Positions 1-10,566 of a stretch of 64,000 bases of DNA are shown here, piece by piece. Source of the stretch: Nematopogon swammerdamellus. Its lineage: Eukaryota > Arthropoda > Insecta > Lepidoptera > Adelidae. Location of the stretch: the NCBI GenBank assembly GCA_946902875.1, contig OX336342.1:16857523-16921522 (forward strand), in the 5' to 3' direction. The translations under genes were made by a program, and so were the position numbers. How positions within the stretch are numbered: the first letter of the stretch is position 1; every line of letters starts with the position of its first letter. The notes under the pieces are model-generated. The model saw only the letters and a program-made list of their open reading frames with translations. It was not told the DNA's origin and did not search any database.

Positions 1-151
1 TTGATTGGTTTTTACAGCTATTTGATTTAATTTTTTTGTTATGAGATGTTAGGAGAAACAATGCTCCTATAAGCATGTTTTTTTTTTGCGTAAAGTGTTG
101 AGCTGAACGGGACATGACAAAAAAAAATAATAATAATGATAATGATAATGA

Positions 152-241
152 CGAACCATACTGAATATGCATATGTCTCAATGAAATATTGTTATTGTTG
201 TGTGTTCTTTATGGCGAAATAAATATCTGAATCTGAATCTG
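152..241 (+). mobile_element. LINE 3' terminal fragment (same family as 52571-53785)
   Basis: These 90 bases are nearly identical to the reverse complement of 52571-52660, which is the 3' end of a 5'-truncated LINE. They contain AATAAA closely followed by a short CTGAAT tandem tail, as expected of a retroposon 3' end. No coding part of the LINE is visible upstream. It is either an extremely 5'-truncated insertion or has decayed beyond recognition. Confidence 0.75.
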
Positions 242-451
242 TTTGTTTGAGCGCGTATGTAACCCTCCCGAAGTTATTGACATAAATAACGAAGCACCTT
301 ATATAGGGAGTTAAAGCTGTTCGCGTCTGTGACACCTCATGGTCCTTAAGTCACACGTGCCTCCTGGGTGGTGCCAAATGAACAGCAGTTAGCGTGTGGG
401 AGATCTTCGGATCGACTGGGTTCGCGACCACACCCTGGGAGAATCAATTAT

Positions 452-536
452 TTGTTTAATTTTTATTTTATTTTTATTTATCTCTTTATTTCAGCCAACT
501 AGGGCCATATTGACAATACATATTAAATGTCTTAAC
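452..536 (-). terminator. 3' end and A-rich tail of the ORF1-like retroelement
   Basis: Read on the minus strand, the stop of the ORF1-like pseudogene is followed within about 50 bases by AATAAA (485-490 on the plus strand) and then an A-rich stretch ending near 455. This looks like the polyadenylated 3' end of a retroposed transcript. If so, the element ends directly after ORF1 and carries no reverse transcriptase of its own. Confidence 0.5.
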
Positions 537-1978
537 CTAAGAACTAAAATTACTTTTTCTCCACTTGTGTCTGTACGGGTCCCAATAGAGACCCGTATGC
601 GTCATATTAGTCTGCTGACGCGGTGAATCAGGTGCGCGTAGAGTGGGCGCAGATTGCGTCCGCGGCACGGGCTTCGGCAGCGGCGCGGGCGTCGGCAGCG
701 GCGCGGGCGTCGGCAGCGGCGCGGGCGTCGTCGGCGGCGGCGCGGGTTGCGTCTCCTGAATGTGCAGGACGGCAGTTGTAGACAGCTCCGGCGCGGCCTC
801 AGCATACTTATGGCGCGCGACCTCACGATGAAGGTCGCGATTGTAGCGCCGGAACACCACCCCGGAGGGCCAAAACTCACTGTGAAGGAATGTCTTCACC
901 TTCTCGGCAGGAATGCACAGCTTGAAAGCGCAAAAGTTCGTGTCAGCCCAGTGAGAAGGAAGAGCCTCGACACTCTCAACTCGCTCAGCCTTATCCTGGA
1001 CGTGGCGGATGAGGTCCTCGATCTTCATGTCCTTTCGCAGGCGAGACACGTAGATGAGAGCCGTGCGGGGAGCTGCCTTCAAACAGCTCTCTTCAGGGGG
1101 CGCAGATCCGCGCTTATTGCACCTCTTCCTTCTCTTCTTCCTGCTCTCGACGAGTACGAACCCGTCTTTGTCACGTGCAGCCTCCTGCCGACAGTCGGGA
1201 CGCGGTTCCAAGCGCGGGGATACCATTGTTGTTTTCTCCACCGTTTTACTGATACGCTTCGTCATAGATCCGCGTCGCCTTTTCGGACGAGCGGCAACGG
1301 GGCGGGTGGGCAGAGGAGCGGGAGGGGTGCGCAGTGTAGAAGTCGAGGCATCAACAGCACCATCAGCGCTTACGTAGCATACCGGCGTCGATGTGCAATC
1401 GCTGGGTGACGACACTTGAGCACCTCGCCTGCGCATATTGATGTTGCGTACACTCAGCGTTTCGTTCGGTGTTCCCACTTGCGGAATGCGATCAGGCTGC
1501 AGAGACGGGGTTATCGGCCGGAGTGACTCGGAACATGACAATTTCTCAACTGCCTGTTTCAGCTGTTGAACTTCCGGGACGAGAGATGTTGGCCCCTACG
1601 CCGCTGTCGCTCCACAGTTTCCCTTCAGTTGAGCTATGTCCGCTTTTATGATCACCAAATCTTTCAGGAAGGCCGTAACGTAGACGTGGTCGAAGGACAC
1701 AGGCGGCAACTTATTGAGGTCGTACGCCACGAACCTTGGCACGTCGTCGGGGTCTGTCTGCTTTAAGATGGTGATGATGTCCTGGATAGTCTTCTTCTTC
1801 CGATTTTCTCCCTTGCGAGTCGGCCTTCTTGACGGAATGCACGCACAAAGCAGAACTCTCGCGGTCTCAACGTCATCTTCCGTGAAGGCGGACTCACAAA
1901 TCCGGATGATGCTGAAGGCTGATCTTCGGTGAAGGCTAGTACTTCGTTCACAACCATATTGCATTTATCGCACGCCAT
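537..1978 (-). pseudogene. LINE ORF1-like (gag-type) protein, frameshifted
   Basis: Three minus-strand frames join into one decayed ORF1-like protein of a type common in lepidopteran retroelements. The N-terminus begins MACDKC (from 1978). A second frame (1964-1596) carries the segment DVPRFVAYDLNKLPPVSF and a helical stretch. A third (1541-537, 334 codons) has a basic KKRRKR patch, a segment starting IYVSRLRKDMKIEDL, the FWPSGVVFRRY motif, a proline-rich tandem TPAPLP stretch and a C-terminus containing YWDPYRHKW. Such proteins are thought to bind element RNA, although that function is not visible in the sequence. At least two frameshifts separate the parts, so it is not a functional gene. 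A polyA signal and A-rich tail follow, and no RT lies downstream in the same orientation. Confidence 0.7.
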
Positions 1979-1989
1979 TTTCGCTTACT

Positions 1990-2509
1990 TCGCAGGTGCG
2001 TCTAGAGTGCATCGTGTGCGCGTCCGTCGCCGACCGATGCAAGCTCAGTACTATTATACCGCCATAACAGTTCACTGTGTTCCGGTGCACCTCCCGGGGA
2101 CCCAAAAGCAGGTGGGGATGGCTGTGGTGAGGAGTAGGTCAGTAATCCCGACGCGGATTCGCTGTTCCGACGTGATGCATCGACACGGTTGACAGGGAGA
2201 CTCGGTGAGACGGTTATTCCGCTGGCCGCCCGCCGGTGGTACAGGGGCCCAATCGCGTCTAACCAACGCGAGAGGCTGCCCTGGTAAACCGGCGCATAAT
2301 CCCGGAGTGGTCCGTCGTGCCGGTTGGTGAACGGAGTAGGGGTCCCAGCGGCCACTTCCGGGGGGAGGGGAGGGGGGGGGGGGGACCGGGGGCCCTTCCG
2401 TCTTCCGTGTCGGCGCACCACTAACCTGAGCAGTAAGCGATGGTCCACGCTTTGCACGTGAATCACCACAGCCACCCTTCACGCTCTTTCCCCCCCTCTT
2501 ACTACAACC
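1990..2509. other. GC-rich spacer with a G-run, no gene seen
   Basis: This stretch separates the minus-strand ORF1-like fragment from the plus-strand endonuclease fragment. Open frames cross it on both strands, but they are proline/arginine-rich low-complexity products of high GC and match nothing I recognise. A purine run rich in G lies at 2360-2384. It may be the 5' untranslated part of either flanking LINE. Confidence 0.4.
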
Positions 2510-4080
2510 ATGGCAGTACAAAGAAAGAACAACTTTCAATCAGCTGTGCACACCCCCACACCACTATTTAGCGTTGACTTGACCAACGTGCGGGGGTTGC
2601 ACACCAATCTTAATGCCGTCAATCACCACGTGAAGAGGATGAAGCCGGCCTTGCTTTCTCGACGAAAACGCAAATATCTCGCCCTGCCGACACTTCTTAC
2701 CTGCACCACCCCGGCTACACCCTGGATGAAGCCTTCCGCTGGCGAGCCGGAGTCTGCCTGTTTGTCAGGGCTGATATTTCCTGTCGTCGCCTGCGCTGCA
2801 TTGAGGACTCCGAGCTCTCAATACTCTGGCCCCACGTGGATCTGGGAACGGTGTCGGGGGTCCCAATAGGTCGCACTCTGGCAATGCGGAGACAGCTCGG
2901 TTATTCGAGTACCTGAGTGGAGCGGTAGACAAAGTCCAAGAGCGGTTCCCCACCGCGGATTTGGGTTTCCTTGGAGACTTCAATGCCCATCACAAGGCAT
3001 GGCTAGGCTCCAGGAGAACTGACTTTGCGGGGAGAGCCGCCTACGACTTCGCCCTGACGCATGGCCTGTCTCAACTGGTGGACCAGCCCACCAGGCTGCC
3101 AGATATAGACGGTCATGGACCCTCTCTGCTGGATCTTCCGCTGACGACAAACCCCACTGGATATAAAGTCTCAGTGAGAGCCCCGCCGGGTTCTTCTGAT
3201 CATTGTTTAGTGGGGTCCACGGTGTCATCTTCGCCTCCTCAGTCCCGTACTGGAGGAACGCGTCGAATTTGGCACTACGCGTCAGCAGATTAAGATGAGA
3301 TGCGAGAACACTGCGCATCCTACCCTTGGAGAGAGATCTGCTTCAGTTCGGACGATCCGTCAAAATGCGGTAATACCGTTGACGATGTGGTTCTGGGGGC
3401 AAAGGAAATGTTTATTCCCAGCGCCTCTGTCCACCTCGGTGGTAAAAGCCAACCATCGTACAGCCGCGACTGTGCTGATGCTGTCGCAGCTAAATGCACA
3501 GCTTATCGGGTATGGTCGCGTGCCCGTGCCGGACGTGAATCAAACGTATCCGAACAGACGATGGAATACAACTGCCTCTCCAGATCCTGCAAAAGGGTTA
3601 TTGCCAGGGCCAAATTTGACTACATCGCCGACAGACTGAACCAGCACCCAACTGGGAGCTGTGAGTTCTGGTCTCTCGCCAAATCTGTCGAGTCGAATTT
3701 CTGCCGCTCCTCTCTTCCACCTCTGCAGTGTCCTGGAGGCTCACTTGCCCACTCCGCAAAGGAGAAAGCCGACTTACTGGTATCTCTCTTGCGGGGAACT
3801 TCAACCTGGACGATGGGGGTGCCACTCCCCCAGCCATACCTAGGTGTGAGAACTCCATGCCGGAAGTACAGTTTCGATAACAGACTGTACTGGCGGAGTT
3901 TCTCTCCCTATACGTCAGGAAAGCGTGTGGGCCGGAATGGATTCCTGCATTGGTGTTAAAATAGTGTGCTCCCGAGCTGGCACCAGTGCTGACGCGCCTA
4001 TTCCGTATCTCCTACTCCAATGGCTGTGTGCCGGCGGTCTGGAAATCTGCGTTTGTGCAAGCGGACCCCAAAAAGGTTTT
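2510..4080 (+). pseudogene. LINE ORF2 5' part: endonuclease and RT N-terminus, frameshifted
   Basis: Plus-strand frames together spell the first part of a Jockey/CR1-type ORF2. An early segment (TNVRGLHTNLN, about 2600) resembles the start of an apurinic-type endonuclease domain. GDFNAHH lies at 2973-2993 and the SDH catalytic triad segment near 3200, both in the frame 2961-3293. The linker between endonuclease and RT follows in 3300-3840. A third frame near 3890-4080 carries the RT N-terminal segment ending VPAVWKSAFVQADPKK. At least three frame changes and a stop break it. The reading stops abruptly at about 4080, where an RT C-terminal fragment begins in the opposite orientation. Confidence 0.75.
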
Positions 4081-4082
4081 TT

Positions 4083-5180
4083 TTATTGACAGCGCGTCGT
4101 ATGGCGCCGAGCCACCCATAAGGTGTCTAACGACGCCCATGGACATTCGGTCGTATGCGGGGGTTCCGAATACCATGCCGAGCATTGCTTATGGTGCCCA
4201 TTCACGGCCCTCTTGAAGGACCCGAGACTGTACTTGGGGGGAAATATATGTGCAGGGAGAGCGTTCCAGAGTTTACCGGTTCTGTAGAGGAAAGATCTGC
4301 AGAATCGATTGGTACGCATCCGCGGTAAGTCCAGCGTGTAGGAATGCAATCCCTGCCCAGTGCGCGTGGTGCGAAAGTGGAAAGGGGACGGCGGGATCAC
4401 ATTAAACGGCCCCTCCGAGTACTCCTCACGGAATAAGCGATAGAATACACTTAGGGAGCCGACATCCCTACGGTGTTGCAGTGGTTCTAGATCGCAGGAC
4501 ACTTCGGGGTCACCTACTAGTCGCATGGTTCGACGCTGGATTGATTCCAGAGGCGCAAGCTGGTATTTGGCAGAGCCATCCCACAGGTGCGAGCAGTACT
4601 CCAAGCAGGACCTGATCTGCGATTTATAGAGAAGCAGCTTTTGGTGTGAAGTACCGTCGCACCTTATTGAGTACGCCCAGCTTTTTAGAAGCCAGGTTGG
4701 CCTTCCCCTCGATATGGCGACGAAAGTTCAGGTCGTGCGACAGTTCGACTCCGAGGACCCCGAGGTGTTCACTTAATTTAAGCGACGTGCCTTGGAATGA
4801 AGGAACCGGTGTGAACGCCGCTCTCTTCGCACTGAACACGCGAACTTGTGTCTTGGAAGCGTTGAACTCGACCAAATTACTACGGCCCTATTCGGAAATA
4901 GAGTCCAGTGTGTGTTCGAGCTCAGACATAAGTCTTCGCCTCTTCTCATCCACAACATCCCGACTGGCTGAAGGGTGACTGGTGTAGGATCCGTGTGCCG
5001 TACTGTCATCAATGTATGTTGTCCAGAGACAGCATATCATTGATATGCAGAAGAAACAGCGTGGGTGACAACACAGATCCTTGGGGTATGCCGGCGTTCA
5101 CTGACATGTCCGACGAGCAACCGTAGTGCACGGTTGCTAAATGAATGCTACGCCCATGCAGGAAGTCGGCGAAGAAACAA
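4083..5180 (-). pseudogene. LINE ORF2 3' part: RT palm to C-terminus, frameshifted
   Basis: On the minus strand from about 5180, the translation gives an RT palm segment with GIPQGSVLSPTLFLLHIND, then a damaged catalytic box in which only DDSTAHG remains because bases before it are deleted. A thumb region follows (4875-4624, KTQVRVFSAKR and VLGVELSHDLNFRRHIEGKA), then a C-terminal region (4604-4083, starting MEYCSHLWDGSAKYQL and containing WNALPAHIFP). The last 0.75 kb is very similar to 38008-38721, so both are copies of one family. It is 5'-truncated, frameshifted and inactive. Its 3' end meets a plus-strand fragment of a similar LINE. Confidence 0.8.
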
Positions 5181-5244
5181 GAAACAAGAAACAAGAAACG
5201 TAGGCACACACACCGCACACGTAGGTAGGTAGGTAGGTAGGTAG
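5170..5244. repeat. Two microsatellites, (GAAACAA)n and (GTAG)n
   Basis: About four repeats of GAAACAA (5170-5198) are followed by six GTAG units (5221-5244). They lie at the truncated 5' end of the minus-strand LINE fragment, and no function is suggested. Confidence 0.8.
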
Positions 5245-5266
5245 CTAGTTTTAGAGCGGCGGCGGC

Positions 5267-5530
5267 CTAGTGACCTTGTGACTTACTTACAACAATAGCT
5301 GTTCTGCGTTTGAACATAGTACGGTCATTGACCCCGTACAATGCAAGCTACCTACTGTTACACACAGGTCTAGTTACTTTGTGACTTACTTACAACAAAC
5401 AGCTGTTCTGCGTTTGGACATACAACGGTCATTGACCCCGTACAATGCAAGCTACCTACTGTTACACACAGGTCTAGTGATCTTGTGACTTACTTACTAT
5501 AAACAGCTGTTCTGCGTTTGAAAATTTCTC
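5267..5530. repeat. Tandem repeat with a 103-104 bp unit, 2.5 copies
   Basis: Units begin at 5267, 5370 and 5474. Each carries CTTGTGACTTACTTAC, then GCTGTTCTGCGTTTG, then a shared segment with CATTGACCCCGTACAATG and a CTAC-rich end. The third copy breaks off after the GCTGTTCTGCGTTTG segment. No open frame runs through it. Confidence 0.85.
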
Positions 5531-5534
5531 GAAA

Positions 5535-6065
5535 AGTTATGCTAAAAACATATAATTTTTTTTTTTGCGTAACGTGTTTACTTGAGATGAATAACGAAGC
5601 GCCTTATATAATGTCTTTCAAAATTAGTTAATAGTACGCTAAGAGAGGGTTCTGTATCGGAAATAGATCACTTTTGAAGAACAAATAATTTTTGTTCGCA
5701 CAAAAACATTTTTTCTATGTAAAATGTAAAAAAAAAAATTCTTAATCATTTCAGTTTCATGCCAGGAACAAAAAAGTCTTCCAACACATAGATCCCTTTC
5801 TTTCAGAAATTGTGAAAACCACAATTTTAGTTTTATTAGTATGGAATAGAAAGAATTTGATTTTTTTTACAAAATTACACGTGTTATGTCATAATGATAA
5901 TTAAGACTTTTTTGTTACTGTTATGAAACTGAATCGATTAGGCTATAAAAATCAACCACCTATTTTTTTATTTTATTAAATACATAAAACAACAATATTT
6001 TACATTAAAAAAGAAGCCCAAAGTCCAAAAAAATGTATATAGGTTTCCACCCCATTTCGTACCCT
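5535..6065. other. AT-rich stretch without a gene
   Basis: No coding sequence is seen. The part around 5585-5670 (ACGAAGCGCCTTATATA and the segment containing TAATAGTACGCTAAG) recurs near 285-305 and 21165-21235. It therefore includes a weakly preserved interspersed repeat. Confidence 0.5.
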
Positions 6066-6069
6066 GCTG

Positions 6070-6230
6070 CGAACCGGTTAATATTAGAGGTCCAAACCGG
6101 TTCTGAACCGGCTTTTAGGCTTCAGGTTCGGGTTTTTTTGAACCGGTTCGCGACCAAACTGGTTCGCTCGTTAAAAAGGTTCTTCGAACCGGTTCGGAGA
6201 ACCCGAACCCCATTTCGAACCGGTTTTCAG
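6070..6230. promoter_or_regulatory. Cluster of palindromic AACCGGTT octamers
   Basis: Five perfect AACCGGTT octamers occur at 6072-6079, 6095-6102, 6141-6148, 6187-6194 and 6218-6225. Near-matches lie at about 6106 and 6156. AACCGGTT is the core recognised by Grainyhead/CP2-family transcription factors. Spacing is irregular (23, 46, 46 and 31 bases). The segment may equally be a decayed simple tandem repeat of a GGTTCG-type unit, and regulatory function is inferred only from motif density. A GC-rich stretch (6240-6380) follows directly. Confidence 0.4.
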
Positions 6231-6384
6231 TCCCTGGTTAGCACACACCGCACGCCAACTTCAGCGGCGCGCCAGGGGCGGCGCGGCGCAGCATGGACGC
6301 AGAGGAGGGGAAAATGCCGCGTCTCTCGCCTCCCGCGGCCGGCCGCTCCTCTGCGCACCGCGCCCGTCTTGGCCCGCTTGTTTT

Positions 6385-7385
6385 TTAAACTTGCCGATGG
6401 ATTTTTTGTTGGATTCTTTTGCAAATAATTTTCTTCAAAATTCTTAATCATAATTGTACAATAAAAACGGACGGAGGAATTTTGCGGAACAGAGTTTCGG
6501 TCGTCACCTTGAAAAAAAATGATGCATATAAAAAAGTTGTTGGATTCTTATGCTTATTGATGTACGTAATAATACTAAGGTATATTCCGATTAAAGAACC
6601 GACTGAGCAATTTTGCCGAGAAAAATATAGTAAAAAAACACATTTTGTTTTTAATTCACTATTTCCATATACAAAAAATGTTGGATTTATTTACGTACTT
6701 ATTCATATAAATAATACCTACCCTATGGCGAAGTAACTTTGGACGGAGCAATTTGTCTATAGGAGTTATATTAAATTTTCACTTTTCTTTGAATATACCC
6801 AACTTCCCGTAAAAAAAAATGTTGGATTATTTGTCAGTCGTAATTCCGAACATTACTCCAAGATATTATCAAAGTTTCATTGACTGAGGAATTAATGTAT
6901 GGGTCTCCATACTTCAAAACTCCTGGTTGACTAGTGAACTCTAGATCTTTCTTCCTTACCTTCCTTAAAAAAACATGTCGTTATCTTTCATTTCAAAGCC
7001 CAGTTGTGTCATCCATCAGAGTCCCTAAGTACCTCGCAAAAAGTGCTTTTAACATTTTATTACGACGCCCTTTGCTTTCCTTAAAGCATAATGTCTGGCA
7101 TGGCAAAGGGTCCGGTAGCCCGGTAAGCCACCTAAATGACTGAATTCTAAATTACTTTCCTCCAGAATTCGTGCACGTCTCCGGATAACGAATGGTGACG
7201 TATCTAGAGTGGGTCTTAAGCACTGTTTAGTATGCAAATGAGATGCGACTAAGGCGGCAGTGCGTAAACAGTAGCCAAGTATCGGAGGCGTCTCGCTATC
7301 TGCGCCGCGTCTTAGGTCGACAGTGAAGGAGTGTTTTTTTTTTGGAATGGAGAATGTAAGGAATTAAAAATACCCGTAGGTTTTT
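6385..7385. other. AT-rich stretch without a recognisable gene
   Basis: A short open frame at 6419-6736 resembles nothing I know and has the composition of the surrounding AT-rich DNA. The phrase TTGGATT preceded by A-runs recurs several times (about 6410, 6540, 6680, 6822), suggesting a decayed tandem repeat. Confidence 0.4.
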
Positions 7386-7386
7386 A

Positions 7387-7662
7387 GGGTTCCGTATTAC
7401 TACGTACGCAGGCATATTACTAAGCCTAGGCTGTCTGTCTGTCTGTCTATCTCTCCGTCCGAGGGCTGCATCTTTTGAACCGTAATAGGTACATATTTTT
7501 TTTATATTAAATAGGTTTTTATTTGAATTTTCACAGAATATGTCTTATTATGGCGTATATGCCAACAAATAATAAAAAAGCAAAAAGTTACAAATATCAT
7601 AATATGTACAAGAGCGCCATCTACCGAATGATCATTTAACTAACATTTTAACTACAAAAGTA
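7387..7662 (-). mobile_element. R-element, truncated copy
   Basis: This is a minus-oriented copy of the R-element, an interspersed family about 390 bp long. The plus strand starts with the inverse of the family tail (AGGGTTCCGTATTACTA), runs through a (GTCT)n stretch and the inverse of GAACCGTAATAGG, and continues into body sequence with GCGCCATCTACCG near 7613. The head is missing, and a SINE-B fragment adjoins it at 7666. A complete plus-oriented copy follows at 7756-8143, so the two form an inverted pair. Confidence 0.7.
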
Positions 7663-7665
7663 TGA

Positions 7666-7745
7666 AATGGACGGAAAACACGAACTATTTACATAGGTAG
7701 CCGTTTCAACAGACTTTTCATTAGGTGCTGTGATACCAACCCGTG
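7666..7745 (-). mobile_element. SINE-B body fragment
   Basis: About 80 bases match the SINE-B body (GGACGGAAAACACGAACTAT, then the segment ending GTGATACCAACCCG), as seen at 13515-13590. Head and tail are absent. It sits between two inverted R-elements. Confidence 0.7.
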
Positions 7746-7755
7746 CGTAAGATAA

Positions 7756-8143
7756 CAAGTGCGAGTCGAACTCGCGCACCGAGGGTCCGTATCGCCATGT
7801 CATGGCTAGCGCCACTCGCGCCATCTAGATGGCGTGTTATGAAATTCTTCATGTTAGTTAAATGTCATGATTAGTTATAAAATGCTTTATAATCTATTCG
7901 GTAGATGGCGCGCGCGCATACACTTTTTGGTTTCTTCTATGGGAACCCCGTGAATTTTTTACCTTTTGAATTTGTTGTTATATCGGGCATAGTAACACAT
8001 ATTCGTTGAAAATTTCAACGGGCTACCTATTACGGTTCAAGAGATACAGCCCTCGGACAGACAGACGGACGGACGGACGGACGGACAGACAGACAGACAT
8101 ACGACGTAGGCTTAGTAATAGGGTCCCGAATACGGAACCCTAA
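7756..8143 (+). mobile_element. R-element, full-length copy (about 388 bp)
   Basis: The head begins CAAGTGCGAGTCGAACTCGC, the palindromic start of the family, followed by GAGGGTCCGTA. The tail has GAAAATTTCAACGGGCTACC, TATTACGGTTCAAGAGATAC, a (GACG/GACA)n microsatellite and ends GAATACGGAACCCTAA. No protein is encoded. The length agrees with other complete copies (22165-22546, and 10929-11806 after removing its insertion). Head and tail share a short inverted repeat, GGGTTCCGTA against TACGGAACCC. The class is unknown. Confidence 0.75.
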
Positions 8144-8157
8144 TAAGAGAGCTATAG

Positions 8158-8287
8158 TTTTACGTTGAATCCGAACCGCGGGCGGCCACAACGGTCGAAC
8201 AGTCACCCATCCAAATTCTGACCGCGCCCCGGTGTGCTTATGATTACGAACGGTGGTAGACTGATCGCACTACTGATCTACCGACAT
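8158..8287 (-). mobile_element. SINE-B head fragment
   Basis: The segment carries the inverse of the 5S-like part of SINE-B (GGTCGAACAGTCACCCATCC, then CTGACCGCG) and a decayed tRNA-like end near 8270. The body beyond 8158 is missing. Confidence 0.6.
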
Positions 8288-8289
8288 GA

Positions 8290-10560
8290 TGATTGATGAC
8301 AGATAAAACCATTCTGTACATTCTGTAGGCAACTCTTTCATTTTCCGTGACGGGACGCGTCATTCCTGCAACGGGTTGTCAATTATAATTTTCTCGCGCT
8401 GGATCATTAATTCTGTCTATTCCCCAACTCCATGGTCTATACCAATCGCGATAGCTCGAGATGGATAATAGTGTGATCGCATATCTGCTTATAGACTCTA
8501 CGTTTCTGAATAGATTTTGATGTTTTAGTTAAAGTAGGATGTTATCATATCATCAATCAACATAGAAATCAAAAATATTGTCGACCTATACTGTTTATCC
8601 ATAGAAAACTGGCTATCGAATTCAAATGAGCTCAGAATTACATTTATATAGTGCTCGACGAATACCATTTCGATTGAATGAGATTTGGCTTCCATTCAGG
8701 TGTCATCGCAGGTAGTATTCTGGGAAAACGTTGAACTCAAAGACATTTGAAATATATTAAATAGCTCAGTGGATTGAAGTTACATTAAGGCGCCTAGTAA
8801 CGCCAACGGCGCGGCGTAGCGCGTAGTAATTTTCATAATGTGTTTTTTTAACATGTTTTTTCGATCGCGTTGGTAGGGCACCCATTTCAAGGAAAAGTGC
8901 GACATCGCCCTGGTGTCGTGAATTTTACAGCTACGTGGATGATTGGGGTGTCAAAAGACGAGTCCCGGCGAGGGCTACAACATGGCGTAATATTTTTTTG
9001 GAAAAGTCAAAAACTTTTTTCAAAAAATCAAAAAATGTCGAAAAATGACGTGTTTTTTGGTGTCTTCTCTCATTGAATCGGCAATTTCTCGAAAACGAAA
9101 AACGATATCGAAAAAATGAAAAAAAATCCTCGGGATATTGAGTTGGGCTACAATTTGCAAAAAACGGGACCTCGCTATCTCTCACGGTCTAGGCTGTAGC
9201 TTATCCTTTATGCGGCGGAATTTTGAATACCGCGGGAGGTATGTGCGGCGCGCGGACTAATCTGAGTAGTAGCATTAAAGTTTATGATTTTTACATATAA
9301 ATGTAATGTTTTGGAATATTATGATTGACAATGAAAGTAAATACTATAAAAGTATTAAAAAAAAAATTATTAAATAAAAGTATAATAATATACTATTTCT
9401 TGTTTCATTAATATCACCTCGTTTGCCGTTTATGGCGATTAGACATGTGACATTTTTCGAGGGATCGAAGAAATTGTCGAAAGGAAGCCATAGGAGCTCC
9501 TAAACCCACCATGTTTGGGCTCGTTGGATTTGTCTTCGCAAGTACTCTAGTCATATATGATTTCCAGGGTCCTGATGATAGAGCCGGAAGGAAGCCATAG
9601 GAATATAGGTTCTAACCTAACCTATATAATATTTTTATATTTGATATTTATTAATTTGTTACTTTAGTTAGACACAATGTCAAGCTTATCTCTTTTTCTG
9701 TCTAAATTTTAGTTTGTTTACATTTGTTAAGCTGCTTGTGTTTTTGAAAAATAATAAAAAATATATAAATGTAATAGTTTTTTTTTTATTTTATTGAGTT
9801 CATTTTCAATGTACCTCGAAGGTCGTGTAATGCACGAGATCTGTGAATTTTTTTCATAAATTGCGATCCTTCGCATTAGAACTTTGAAAAGCGTGTGATC
9901 GATAGATATTACAAATGGCGTCATTTTGCTATAAAAATGCAATTCAAATTCTCTTTAGTTTCTGAGATCAAGTCTTTTAAAAGTTCACGCGGAAGAAAAA
10001 ATCTATATTTGGTTACCGCATAGCTTGTATAGAAAATGATAAAATTTTGCAACCAAAAACGTGTGACCGATAGAAAAATAATTCTTCTTTTTGCAGTAGT
10101 TTTTTAGCCTTTAGATTGGTCTAGTTATCACGAGCTACTTCTTAAAAAATCCACATGTGGCGTTACTAAGCTCCATAACTAAATTTTTCTTTTTTTCTTT
10201 CGCTAGTGAATCTTTATATGAATGAAATTTAGAGATCTTACAGAAATTTTCAGTGTATTTTTTTTTCTTATCGGAAATATTACATTATTTTTTTATGTCA
10301 GGTAATTATGAGTTTTTTTTTAATGAAATGAAATGAATGTATATTCATTATTGCACAAAAGATGGACTTAAAGCATTTTTTCCACTCGGTGATATCTTTC
10401 ATACTAAGCAAATATCCGACGTAAGTACCTACTTGAATTATTTTATTATTTTTAAACAACCAAAAAGAGACAAATTCTTCCCCGACTAGGATTTAAATTT
10501 GAGCCTCTGGCATTACCTGTTGTCAGTGCGTTGCCAAGATAGCATAATATTATCTGTGGT
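8290..10560. other. Long AT-rich region without a recognisable gene
   Basis: I see no coding sequence, LINE, SINE or inverted-repeat element here. It holds A/T-rich low complexity, including a run of AAA/TTT with TCGAAAA phrases at 8990-9130, and a GGAAGGAAGCCATAGGA phrase repeated about 110 bases apart (near 9480 and 9588). Confidence 0.5.
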
Positions 10561-10566
10561 ATTATA

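Noticed and set aside
654..1409. 251-codon plus-strand frame opposite the ORF1-like pseudogene
   Set aside because: It is the antisense shadow of the minus-strand ORF1-like sequence, and its arginine-rich repeats mirror the TPAPLP repeat.
2002..2539. Two overlapping minus-strand frames of about 155 codons
   Set aside because: Both run through a G/C-run and are proline-rich low-complexity products, with no family recognised.
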